Below, piece after piece: positions 1 to 5,699 of a stretch of 5,699 bases of DNA. Location of the stretch: contig DLOQ01000115.1 of the NCBI GenBank assembly GCA_002479655.1, forward strand, positions 20,300-25,998, written 5' to 3'. Position numbers and translations under genes: made by a program. The DNA is from Lachnospiraceae bacterium UBA7480 (GTDB taxonomy: Bacteria; Bacillota; Clostridia; Lachnospirales; Lachnospiraceae). The notes beneath the pieces were generated by a model that made no database searches, was not told the origin of the DNA, and saw only the letters and a program-made list of their open reading frames with translations. Each line of letters begins with the position of its first letter. The stretch's first letter is position 1.

Positions 1-1
1 A

Positions 2-3000
2 AAGGTGGTATTGAACAGAAAATCTCCGCCCACCGGGTGGGATAAAACAGGACAAGGCGGTCGGAAAGGAAATGACAGAAGCCTGATACAATCCAAACAT
101 CCCGATGTGATCTATCGTAAGGATTTTGAGGGAGAACCATCCCCTTTGGATGATGTTTTTGACGAGGTCAGCGACAGCATTGTTGCGGGCGAGGTTTTGG
201 CGGTGGATGAACGTGTCACTAAAACGGGCAAGCATATCATCAGGATCGATATTTCAGATTACAGGGATTCACTCAGCATCAAGCTGTTCTTAAATGAGGA
301 TATGGCAGAGGAATTCTTAAAGCTGGTGAAAACTGGCGATTTTATCAAAGCAAAGGGAATCGTCAGCTTGGATTCATTTGACAAAGAACTGGTGATGAGT
401 TCGGTTGTGGGCATCATGAAGACGGCGGAGATGCGAAAGAAACGGGAGGATCTTTCCACAAGGAAGCGTGTGGAGCTTCATTGCCATACAAAGATGAGTG
501 ATATGGACGCTGTATCTGATGTCGAGGATATCTTAAAGCAGGCAAAGCGTTTTGGACATACCGCGATGGCAGTGACGGATCATGGGAATGTGCAGGCATT
601 TCCGGCTGCCAATCATACTTTTAAATCCGACGATCCATTTAAGATCATCTATGGTGTGGAAGCATATCTTGTTGATGACCTGCAGGAGATCGTGACCAAT
701 GGAAAAAAACAGAGCTTAAATGAATCTTATGTGGTGTTTGATATTGAGACAACGGGATTTGTGAAGACAAAGAATAAGGTGATCGAGATCGGCGCCGTAA
801 AGATTGAGAATGGCGGGATCACGGAGCGCTTTTCGGAGTTTGTCAATCCTAAGGAGCCGATCCCTTTTGAGATAGAGCAGTTGACGGGCATCAATGACAG
901 TATGGTGGCGGATGCGCCTGAGATTACGGAGATTCTGCCGAGATTTCTTGAGTTTTGCGAAGGATGTATCCTGGTGGCGCACAATGCCCATTTTGATATG
1001 GGATTTATCACTTATAACGCAGAGCAGCAGGGCATAAAAACAGATTTTACATATATTGATACCGTAGGGATCTCCAGAGTGTTTTATCCCACGCAGGCGA
1101 AGCATACGCTGGATGCGGTCGCCAAGACGATGGGTGTCAGTCTGGAGAATCATCATCGTGCTGTGGATGATGCGGAGGCGACAGCGCAGATTTTTGTACG
1201 CTTTCTTCCGATGCTGGCGGAAAAAGGAGTTACCAATATGGAGGAGCTCAATGCCTTCGGCGTGTTGGATCATGAGGCGATCAAGCGGCTCCATTATTAT
1301 CATGCAATCATACTGGCGAAAAATGAGATCGGTAGGCGCAGCTTATATAAGCTGGTGTCATGCTCCAATCTTGATTATTTCAGGCAGCGGCCGAGGATTC
1401 CGAAAAGTAAGATCTTGGAGTATCGGGAAGGGTTGATCTTAGGAAGCGCCTGTGAGCGTGGAGAGCTGTATCAGGCTATTGTCAGGGAACAGGATGAGGC
1501 GCAGATCGCGAAGATCGTTTCCTTTTATGATTATCTTGAGATCCAGCCCATCACGAACAATCTGTTTCAGATTGCGGATGAGAAGAACTATCCCGGCATA
1601 CAGAGCAGAGAGGATCTGATGAATATCAACCGCCGGATCGTTAAGCTGGGAGAGACTTATCATAAACCGGTCTGCGCGACCTGTGACGTACACTTTTTGA
1701 ATCCGGAGGATGGGCTTTACCGTAAGATCATCCTTGCCGGAAAGGGATTTACGGATACTGACAGCCAGCCGGAACTGTATTACAGGACAACGGAGGAAAT
1801 GCTGGAGGAATTTGCCTATCTGGGAATGGATAAGGCGGAAGAGGTCGTTATTACGAATACCAATATGATTGCAGATATGTGTGATAAGATCACGCCCGTG
1901 CGTCCTGATAAATGTCCGCCGGTAATTGAAGACAGTGATAAGACACTTCGGAGGATCTGTTATGATAAGGCGCATGAGATGTATGGTCTGGAGCTTCCCA
2001 AGATCGTGGAAGACCGTCTGGAAAAAGAACTTACTTCCATCATTGGCAATGGCTTCGCCGTGATGTATATCATTGCACAGAAGCTGGTTTGGAAATCAGT
2101 AGAGGACGGATTCTTAGTAGGTTCCAGAGGTTCCGTAGGATCTTCCTTTGTGGCGACGATGGCAGGTATTACGGAAGTTAATCCTTTGTCACCGCATTAT
2201 TATTGTACCAACTGCTATTATACGGATTTTGATTCTGAGGAAGTGAAAGCATATGCCGGCACTGCCGGATGCGATATGCCGGATAAGATTTGTCCCAAAT
2301 GCGGGGAAAAGCTTAAGAAGGACGGATTTGATATCCCTTTTGAGACATTTCTGGGATTTAAGGGGGATAAGGAGCCGGATATCGATCTGAACTTTTCCAG
2401 TGAGTACCAGTCTAAGGCCCATAAATATACGGAGGTCATCTTTGGCTATGGGCAGACGTTCCGGGCGGGTACGATCGGTACGCTGGCGGATAAGACGGCG
2501 TACGGCTTTGTCAGAAAATATTATAATGAGAGAAATATTGTAAAAAGAAATGCGGAGATCAACCGTATCACACTTGGCTGTGTCGGCGTCCGACGGACGA
2601 CGGGACAGCATCCGGGCGGTATCGTCGTGCTTCCGGTAGGGGAGGATATCTCTTCCTTTACTCCGATACAGCATCCGGCGGATAAGGATATTGATATCAT
2701 TACGACGCATCATGATTATCATTCCATTGACCATAACCTGTTAAAGCTGGATATCCTGGGACATGATGATCCTACGATGATCCGTATGCTGCAGGATCTG
2801 ACGGGAATCGATCCGCTTCAGATCCCGTTGGACGATCCAGAGGTGATGACCTTGTTTCAGACGACGAAAGCATTGGGAGTGGAGCCTGCAGACATCGGCG
2901 GATGTAAATTGGGATCCCTTGGTATACCGGAGTTTGGTACGGATTTTGCCATGCAGATGCTGATCGATGCAAAGCCGCAGTCATTCTCCGATCTGGTCAG

Positions 3001-3883
3001 GATCTCCGGGCTGTCGCATGGTACGGACGTATGGCTTGGCAATGCGCAGACGCTGATCCAGGAGGGAAAGGCGACGATTTCCACGGCAATCTGTACGCGT
3101 GATGATATTATGACTTACCTGATCAAGATGGGCGTGGAAAGCTCACTGGCATTTTCCATTATGGAGAGTGTGCGGAAGGGAAAAGGATTGAAGCCGGAAA
3201 TGGAAGAAGCCATGCTGGCGAATAATGTTCCTGATTGGTATATCTGGTCCTGTAAGAAGATCAAATATATGTTTCCGAAGGCACATGCCGCTGCTTATGT
3301 TATGATGGCATGGAGGATCGCCTATTGTAAGATCAATTATCCGGTTGCATATTATTGCGCCTTTTATTCCAAGCGCGCGAAGGCATTTTCCTATGAGATT
3401 ATGTGTATGGGAAAAGATGTGCTGGAGAGATATATGAGAGAGTATGAGAGGAAGAACAAAGGCAGGGCGCAGGATGGCTGGGAGAGCCCGGAGAACGAAG
3501 GCGACGCAGCGCAGGATAATGTTAAGAATAAGGATCAGGAATTAACAAATAAGGATAAACTGCAGTATGGCGATATGCGTATCGTACAGGAGATGTATGC
3601 GAGAGGAATCGATTTTATGCCGATCGATATCTATCGTGCCAAGGCAAGGGATTTCCAGATCATAGACGGAAAAATCATGCCGTCGTTTTCCGCGATTGAA
3701 GGCATGGGAGAAACGGCAGCGGAGCTTTTGGAGGATGCTGCCAGGGAAGGACAGTTTTTCAGCAAGGATGATATGAAAGCTCGTGCCAAGCTTTCCAATA
3801 CGATTATCGAAACATTGACCAGGCTGGGACTATTGGAGGGTATGCCGCAAAGTAACCAGCTCAGTCTCTTTGATTTTGCGTAA
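2..3883 (+). CDS. polC: DNA polymerase III PolC-type alpha subunit, 5'-partial
   Basis: Replicative DNA polymerase of Firmicutes with built-in 3'-5' proofreading. The frame is open at the left edge, so the GTG at 5 is probably internal. By alignment from memory to B. subtilis PolC (about 1437 aa), roughly 180 N-terminal residues are missing. Numbering from the GTG: OB fold about 55-140; PHP first half about 155-240 (HCH at 159-161, D192-H193, E219); inserted DEDDh exonuclease about 241-400 (D246, E248, D331, H384, D389); PHP second half about 425-625 (H433, CDVH at 560-563). Next come VGSRGSVGSS at 705-714, a four-Cys zinc site (C734, C737, C763, C766), palm catalytic aspartates D792, D794 and D916, RRTTGQHPGG at 863-872, SVRKGKGL at 1055-1062, and a beta-clamp peptide QLSLFDF at 1285-1291, just before the stop. 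No frameshift or lost catalytic residue is visible. A hydrophilic linker at about 1150-1190 is longer than in B. subtilis. No clear terminator follows. Confidence 0.98.
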   Translation, partial: KVVLNRKSPPTGWDKTGQGGRKGNDRSLIQSKHPDVIYRKDFEGEPSPLDDVFDEVSDSIVAGEVLAVDERVTKTGKHIIRIDISDYRDSLSIKLFLNEDMAEEFLKLVKTGDFIKAKGIVSLDSFDKELVMSSVVGIMKTAEMRKKREDLSTRKRVELHCHTKMSDMDAVSDVEDILKQAKRFGHTAMAVTDHGNVQAFPAANHTFKSDDPFKIIYGVEAYLVDDLQEIVTNGKKQSLNESYVVFDIETTGFVKTKNKVIEIGAVKIENGGITERFSEFVNPKEPIPFEIEQLTGINDSMVADAPEITEILPRFLEFCEGCILVAHNAHFDMGFITYNAEQQGIKTDFTYIDTVGISRVFYPTQAKHTLDAVAKTMGVSLENHHRAVDDAEATAQIFVRFLPMLAEKGVTNMEELNAFGVLDHEAIKRLHYYHAIILAKNEIGRRSLYKLVSCSNLDYFRQRPRIPKSKILEYREGLILGSACERGELYQAIVREQDEAQIAKIVSFYDYLEIQPITNNLFQIADEKNYPGIQSREDLMNINRRIVKLGETYHKPVCATCDVHFLNPEDGLYRKIILAGKGFTDTDSQPELYYRTTEEMLEEFAYLGMDKAEEVVITNTNMIADMCDKITPVRPDKCPPVIEDSDKTLRRICYDKAHEMYGLELPKIVEDRLEKELTSIIGNGFAVMYIIAQKLVWKSVEDGFLVGSRGSVGSSFVATMAGITEVNPLSPHYYCTNCYYTDFDSEEVKAYAGTAGCDMPDKICPKCGEKLKKDGFDIPFETFLGFKGDKEPDIDLNFSSEYQSKAHKYTEVIFGYGQTFRAGTIGTLADKTAYGFVRKYYNERNIVKRNAEINRITLGCVGVRRTTGQHPGGIVVLPVGEDISSFTPIQHPADKDIDIITTHHDYHSIDHNLLKLDILGHDDPTMIRMLQDLTGIDPLQIPLDDPEVMTLFQTTKALGVEPADIGGCKLGSLGIPEFGTDFAMQMLIDAKPQSFSDLVRISGLSHGTDVWLGNAQTLIQEGKATISTAICTRDDIMTYLIKMGVESSLAFSIMESVRKGKGLKPEMEEAMLANNVPDWYIWSCKKIKYMFPKAHAAAYVMMAWRIAYCKINYPVAYYCAFYSKRAKAFSYEIMCMGKDVLERYMREYERKNKGRAQDGWESPENEGDAAQDNVKNKDQELTNKDKLQYGDMRIVQEMYARGIDFMPIDIYRAKARDFQIIDGKIMPSFSAIEGMGETAAELLEDAAREGQFFSKDDMKARAKLSNTIIETLTRLGLLEGMPQSNQLSLFDFA

Positions 3884-3928
3884 AGCCAAAACAGTGAAGC
3901 CGAAAACGCAAAAATTTGATAAAAATGC

Positions 3929-3957
3929 TTGCTTTTTTTCCGTATATGTAATAAAAT
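3929..3957 (+). promoter_or_regulatory. Sigma-A-type promoter for the tRNA-Glu gene
   Basis: The -35 box is TTGCTT (3929-3934) and the -10 box is TAAAAT (3952-3957), separated by exactly 17 bases. The predicted start is near 3964, giving a 5' leader of about 33 bases before the mature tRNA. The promoter lies in the AT-rich gap after polC, which has no obvious intrinsic terminator of its own, so polC read-through could also feed the tRNA. Recognised by pattern only. Confidence 0.65.
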
Positions 3958-3996
3958 AATCAAGGACTTGTTTTTCCGGTATAAGACTGTAGGAAT

Positions 3997-4068
3997 GGCT
4001 TGTTGGTCAAGCGGTTAAGACGCCGCCCTCTCACGGCGGAAACAGGGGTTCGATTCCCCTACAAGCTG
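3997..4068 (+). tRNA. tRNA-Glu (anticodon CUC)
   Basis: A full cloverleaf of 72 nt can be drawn. The acceptor stem is GGCTTGT (3997-4003) with ACAAGCT (4061-4067), the first pair being G-U. The D stem is GTC with GAC (4019-4021). The anticodon stem is CCGCC (4023-4027) with GGCGG (4035-4039) around the loop CTCTCAC, so the anticodon is CTC (4030-4032), reading GAG codons. The T stem is AGGGG (4044-4048) with CCCCT (4056-4060) around TTCGATT. The discriminator is G4068, and no CCA follows, so CCA must be added by tRNA nucleotidyltransferase. The D-loop and anticodon-arm sequence matches the usual bacterial tRNA-Glu pattern. It stands alone between polC and the PilZ pair, with its own promoter and terminator. 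Confidence 0.96.
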
Positions 4069-4082
4069 TTAGGAAGAACAGC
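4065..4082 (+). other. tRNA trailer hairpin overlapping the acceptor 3' strand
   Basis: GCTGTT (4065-4070) is a perfect 6-bp complement of AACAGC (4077-4082), with the 6-base loop AGGAAG. The left arm includes the last three acceptor-strand bases (4065-4067) and the discriminator (4068), so in the precursor RNA this hairpin and the end of the acceptor stem cannot both form. The pairing is directly visible; any effect on 3' processing is inference. Confidence 0.35.
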
Positions 4083-4091
4083 CCAACCCTT

Positions 4092-4128
4092 AAAGACATT
4101 GAGATAGCAGTATTTCAGTGTCTTTTTT
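4092..4128 (+). terminator. Intrinsic terminator after tRNA-Glu
   Basis: AAGACATTGA (4093-4102) pairs with TCAGTGTCTT (4115-4124), a 10-bp stem with one G-U pair, and is followed by a T run ending at 4128. The stem is AT-rich, so termination may be incomplete. Only about 34 bases separate it from the next start codon at 4163, and I find no convincing separate promoter there, so leakage through this hairpin may drive the downstream pair. Confidence 0.8.
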
Positions 4129-4162
4129 ATAAATACTGATGATATTTTGGAATGGAGATCTT

Positions 4163-4408
4163 ATGGTAGTTCAAAACAGTAAAGAGATTCATATGAATAA
4201 AGCAAACGAAGAACATGAGATCATGGATATGATCGCTATGATCGACGGCATGATGGAGAGTGGCGTCAGCCGGCTTAAAGTAAAGGTCACGGAAGAGCTG
4301 GATGCGGGAGAAAGAAGGCGGCAGTATCATCATGGCAGATGCGATATAGGAAGTCCGTGGGCATGTGGGACTCCTTTTGATGTGCTGGAAATAAATGAAA
4401 AGGATTGA
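4163..4408 (+). CDS. Small protein of unknown function, coupled to PilZ gene
   Basis: I do not recognise this 81-residue protein. ATG 4163 is chosen because GGAG (4154-4157) lies 5 bases upstream; the in-frame ATG at 4139 has no such site, and ATG 4193 (giving MNKANEEH) is a weaker alternative behind AAAGAG. Residues 11-50 are rich in Met, Glu and Asp and look helical (EHEIMDMIAMIDGMMESG), followed by a short strand-like stretch (SRLKVKV) and basic RRR at 51-53. The tail has a compact motif, HHGRCD at 56-61 and then SPWACGTPFD at 64-73; H56, H57, C60 and C68 could in principle bind a metal. There is no signal peptide or membrane segment, so it is probably cytosolic. It stops 3 bases before the PilZ gene, so the two are almost certainly co-transcribed and perhaps translationally coupled. 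Ribosome binding site, spacing and composition support a real gene; function is unknown. Confidence 0.8.
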   Translation: MVVQNSKEIHMNKANEEHEIMDMIAMIDGMMESGVSRLKVKVTEELDAGERRRQYHHGRCDIGSPWACGTPFDVLEINEKD

Positions 4409-4411
4409 TGT

Positions 4412-5140
4412 ATGGAAAAGATTTTAAAACTCGGCATGCATGTGGAGATGATCAAAAAAGGTCTGGCACCGGATGCGCCGGAAAATATGGAAAAGAAATA
4501 TGTCAGCTCCCTGCATGAGATATTAAGCGACGGTACGCTTGTGCTTACGAATCCTACCCTCAGGGCGAGACTGATCCCCCTGCACAAAGGGGAACGTTAC
4601 GACGGGTATTTTTTCCTGAGGGATAAGATATATATGGCGGGATTTGTTGTTGAAAAGCCGTTTATTGAGGGGAATGTCCGCGTTGTGCGTGTGCGTCTTA
4701 TCAGTGCTCTGGAGAAATATGAAAGACGGCAGTTTTTCCGCTTTGAGACGACCATGGATATCCGTTATCTTTTGCTGACTGCGGAGAATACGGCTGAATT
4801 TAAAGAGGCTGTGAAGAAAAATAATCTTTTGCAGATGCAGGGGTTTAAAGGCGGTACGACGATGGATATCAGCGGCGGAGGGATAAGGTTTTACTCAAAA
4901 GAGCTGCTTCCGGAAGGCGGTATGGCGATCGTGCATATGGAGGTGGAGGTAGAAGGGCAGAAGAAAAATCATACTTTTTTGGGAAAAGTGCTGTTTTCCG
5001 AACGTCATAGAGACAATCGGGACATTTATTTCCATCGGATCCAGTTCGTTGATTATAAGCAGGATGTAAGGGAAGAACTGGTGCAATATATCTTTAAATG
5101 TCAGCGTGACCGCTTAAAAAAGCAAAATTCCTTAAATTAG
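4412..5140 (+). CDS. PilZ-domain c-di-GMP-binding protein, YcgR/YpfA-like
   Basis: Cytosolic receptor for cyclic di-GMP, 242 residues. The N-terminal half (about 1-100) is rich in beta strands and resembles the YcgR-type N-terminal domain found before PilZ in flagellar-brake proteins. The C-terminal half (about 104-235) is the PilZ domain. Both nucleotide-binding motifs are present: RxxxR as R106-QFF-R110 within YERRQFFRFE, and D/NxSxxG as D152-I-S154-G-G-G157. Ligand binding is therefore expected. Known relatives such as E. coli YcgR and B. subtilis YpfA (DgrA) slow flagellar motility when c-di-GMP rises; that this copy does the same is inference, because no flagellar gene is in view. The length fits the family (B. 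subtilis YpfA is about 217 aa). The start is ATG 4412 with AAAAGGA (4398-4404) seven bases upstream, overlapping the end of the preceding gene. No terminator follows, and the hup promoter begins 3 bases after the stop. Confidence 0.92.
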   Translation: MEKILKLGMHVEMIKKGLAPDAPENMEKKYVSSLHEILSDGTLVLTNPTLRARLIPLHKGERYDGYFFLRDKIYMAGFVVEKPFIEGNVRVVRVRLISALEKYERRQFFRFETTMDIRYLLLTAENTAEFKEAVKKNNLLQMQGFKGGTTMDISGGGIRFYSKELLPEGGMAIVHMEVEVEGQKKNHTFLGKVLFSERHRDNRDIYFHRIQFVDYKQDVREELVQYIFKCQRDRLKKQNSLN

Positions 5141-5142
5141 GC

Positions 5143-5171
5143 TTGCAAAAAAGCGTAAATAGTGGTAGTCT
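5143..5171 (+). promoter_or_regulatory. Promoter of hup with extended -10
   Basis: The -35 box is TTGCAA (5143-5148), the spacer is 17 bases, and the -10 box is TAGTCT (5166-5171), preceded by TGG (5163-5165), an extended -10 TGn element. The predicted start is near 5178. It lies immediately downstream of the PilZ stop codon and would let hup be expressed independently of, and more strongly than, the PilZ pair. Confidence 0.75.
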
Positions 5172-5173
5172 GT

Positions 5174-5198
5174 TATTTAAGTACAGAGTACTTAAATA
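5174..5198. repeat. Perfect 11-bp inverted repeat at the hup transcription start
   Basis: TATTTAAGTAC (5174-5184) and GTACTTAAATA (5188-5198) are perfect reverse complements around the 3-base centre AGA. The element begins 3 bases after the -10 box and spans the predicted start site, ending 9 bases before the ribosome binding site GGAGGA (5208-5213). Its position fits an operator for a dimeric DNA-binding protein, possibly HU autoregulation or another repressor. As RNA it would form a hairpin at or near the 5' end of the hup mRNA. It has no terminating U run directly after the stem. The symmetry is observed; the role is inference. Confidence 0.7.
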
Positions 5199-5218
5199 TA
5201 CTTTTTTGGAGGAAGAAT

Positions 5219-5515
5219 ATGAACAAATCAGAATTGGTTGAAGCTATGGCAAAACAGACTGGTATGTCAAAGAAGGATACGGAAGCTGGTTTAAATGCAT
5301 TCTGTGATGTAGTTAAGAAAGAGCTTTCCAGCAAGAAGGGTGACAAGAAGGTTCAGCTTGTCGGCTTCGGTACATTTGAGATCTCCCAGAGAAAAGCAAG
5401 ACAGGGACGCAATCCTTTGACTGGCGAGAGCATCAAGATCAAAGCATCTAAGTCTCCGAAGTTCAAACCGGGCAAGGCATTGAAGGATGCAGTTAATAAG
5501 AAGAAAAAGAAATAA
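5219..5515 (+). CDS. hup: HU-family DNA-binding (nucleoid-associated) protein
   Basis: Small histone-like protein that bends and compacts DNA as a dimer in the nucleoid; 98 residues against a usual length near 90. The N-terminal helices carry the family pattern (MNKSELVEAMA, residues 1-11). The core has VQLVGFGTFE at 45-54, the DNA-binding arm contains RNPLTGE at 64-70 with P66 as the likely intercalating proline, and the C-terminal part has FKPGKALKDAV at 82-92. It ends in five lysines (94-98), a short basic tail. Start ATG 5219 is supported by GGAGGA (5208-5213), 5 bases upstream; an in-frame upstream start at 5162 is rejected because it would run through the -10 box and the predicted transcription start. 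The codons look those of a highly expressed gene. It is a monocistronic unit with its own promoter and terminator. Confidence 0.97.
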   Translation: MNKSELVEAMAKQTGMSKKDTEAGLNAFCDVVKKELSSKKGDKKVQLVGFGTFEISQRKARQGRNPLTGESIKIKASKSPKFKPGKALKDAVNKKKKK

Positions 5516-5536
5516 TACGGACAGATGATTACTATG

Positions 5537-5572
5537 AAAGCTGTCGTGACGAAATGTCATGGCAGCTTTTTT
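5537..5572 (+). terminator. Strong intrinsic terminator after hup
   Basis: AAAGCTGTCGTGAC (5537-5550) pairs with GTCATGGCAGCTTT (5556-5569), a 14-bp stem with two G-U pairs around the loop GAAAT, followed by T's to 5572. It starts 21 bases after the hup stop and closes the unit. Confidence 0.93.
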
Positions 5573-5607
5573 ATGACTTTAATTTTCAAAAATTTTAAAA
5601 AATATAC

Positions 5608-5637
5608 TTGAATTTAATGGAAAAAAACGGATATAAT
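5608..5637 (+). promoter_or_regulatory. Near-consensus promoter reading off the right edge
   Basis: The -35 box is TTGAAT (5608-5613) and the -10 box is a perfect TATAAT (5632-5637), with an 18-base spacer in an A/T-rich stretch. The start is predicted near 5644. It follows the hup terminator and should drive an RNA or gene that lies mostly beyond the window. Confidence 0.75.
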
Positions 5638-5640
5638 TAG

Positions 5641-5699
5641 TGTGAGGAGAACTTCTAGCTGCTCACAGCAAAGGGCTGCCAAATTGAAAATCAAAGATT
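5641..5699 (+). other. Structured leader or start of a non-coding RNA, truncated by the window
   Basis: No ATG occurs between the promoter and the right edge. Several short hairpins are possible: TGTGAG (5641-5646) with CTCACA (5662-5667); GCTG (5658-5661) with CAGC (5666-5669); and the same CAGC with GCTG (5675-5678). The last two exclude each other. A TTG at 5684 lies 8 bases after AAAGGG and could start a protein (next codons Lys-Ile-Lys-Asp), but this is weak. It could be a 5' untranslated leader, a small RNA, or the first codons of a gene. I do not recognise a known RNA family. Confidence 0.35.

Noticed and set aside
716..1303. Long open frame on the reverse strand (195 codons) inside polC
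   Set aside because: It is antisense to the conserved exonuclease and PHP coding sequence, its translation resembles no known protein and is rich in Arg, His and Ile as expected of a shadow frame. The same applies to reverse frames at 1439-1975 and 2189-2734.
3884..3940. Possible terminator after polC (T run at 3933-3939)
   Set aside because: The only pairing before the T run is a GCAA/TTGC stem of about 4 bp with a long loop, too weak to call; the T's are better explained as part of the promoter spacer.
3980..3985. TATAAG just upstream of the tRNA as an alternative -10 box
   Set aside because: No acceptable -35 hexamer lies 16-18 bases upstream, while TTGCTT-17-TAAAAT at 3929-3957 is a clearly better promoter.
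5111..5155. CGCTT/AAGCG inverted repeat after the PilZ gene as a terminator
   Set aside because: The arms are only 5 bp, the loop is very long, and no T run follows.
5162..5218. Upstream in-frame start that would add 19 residues to HU
   Set aside because: It would place the start codon upstream of the -10 box and the predicted transcription start, lacks a ribosome binding site, and the extra residues are not part of the HU family. ATG 5219 has GGAGGA 5 bases upstream.
5662..5699. Resemblance to the c-di-GMP-I (GEMM) riboswitch start (CACAGCAAAGGGC)
   Set aside because: This was tempting because a PilZ gene is nearby, but the conserved GCACAGGGCAAACC core is not matched in order, and the rest of the aptamer would lie beyond the window. 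The likeness is too short to claim.
1..5699. CRISPR array, insertion sequence, prophage, toxin-antitoxin or defence genes
   Set aside because: No direct repeat-spacer pattern, transposase, integrase, terminal repeats or defence domains were seen; the window consists of conserved housekeeping genes and one short unknown gene.

Overview
The window looks like a housekeeping stretch from a low-to-moderate-GC Firmicute, most likely class Clostridia and probably a Lachnospiraceae-type organism. The reasons are a PolC-type replicative polymerase (the Gram-positive form with an exonuclease inserted in its PHP domain), strong GGAG/GGAGGA ribosome binding sites, TTGNNN-17-TANNNT promoters, intrinsic hairpin plus U-run terminators, and a tRNA gene without an encoded CCA. 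The taxonomic placement is an inference from protein style, not from a database search. All recognised genes lie on the + strand.

Layout: (1) 2-3883 is most of polC, open at the left edge and missing roughly the first 180 residues of the usual protein; all catalytic motifs that can be seen are intact. (2) 3884-4128 is an intergenic RNA unit: a promoter at 3929-3957, a solitary tRNA-Glu(CUC) at 3997-4068, a small trailer hairpin that overlaps the acceptor 3' strand, and an intrinsic terminator. (3) 4163-5140 is a two-gene unit: an 81-residue protein of unknown function, then, 3 bases later, a YcgR-like PilZ protein with both c-di-GMP-binding motifs. (4) 5143-5572 is a self-contained hup unit (HU-type nucleoid protein): its own extended -10 promoter, a perfect 11-bp inverted repeat sitting on the predicted transcription start, a strong ribosome binding site, the 98-residue protein and a strong terminator. 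(5) 5608-5699 is a consensus-like promoter firing off the right edge into a hairpin-rich sequence that has no convincing start codon.

How the genes relate: polC copies the chromosome and HU compacts it, but they are separately transcribed. The PilZ protein is a c-di-GMP receptor, so the pair at 4163-5140 links the locus to second-messenger signalling (motility or surface behaviour); the small partner is the least explained gene here. I do not see a new defence, mobile or other multi-gene system. The best second-look items are the small gene coupled to PilZ, the inverted repeat at the hup start site, the unexplained structured leader at the right edge, and the hydrophilic linker in PolC.
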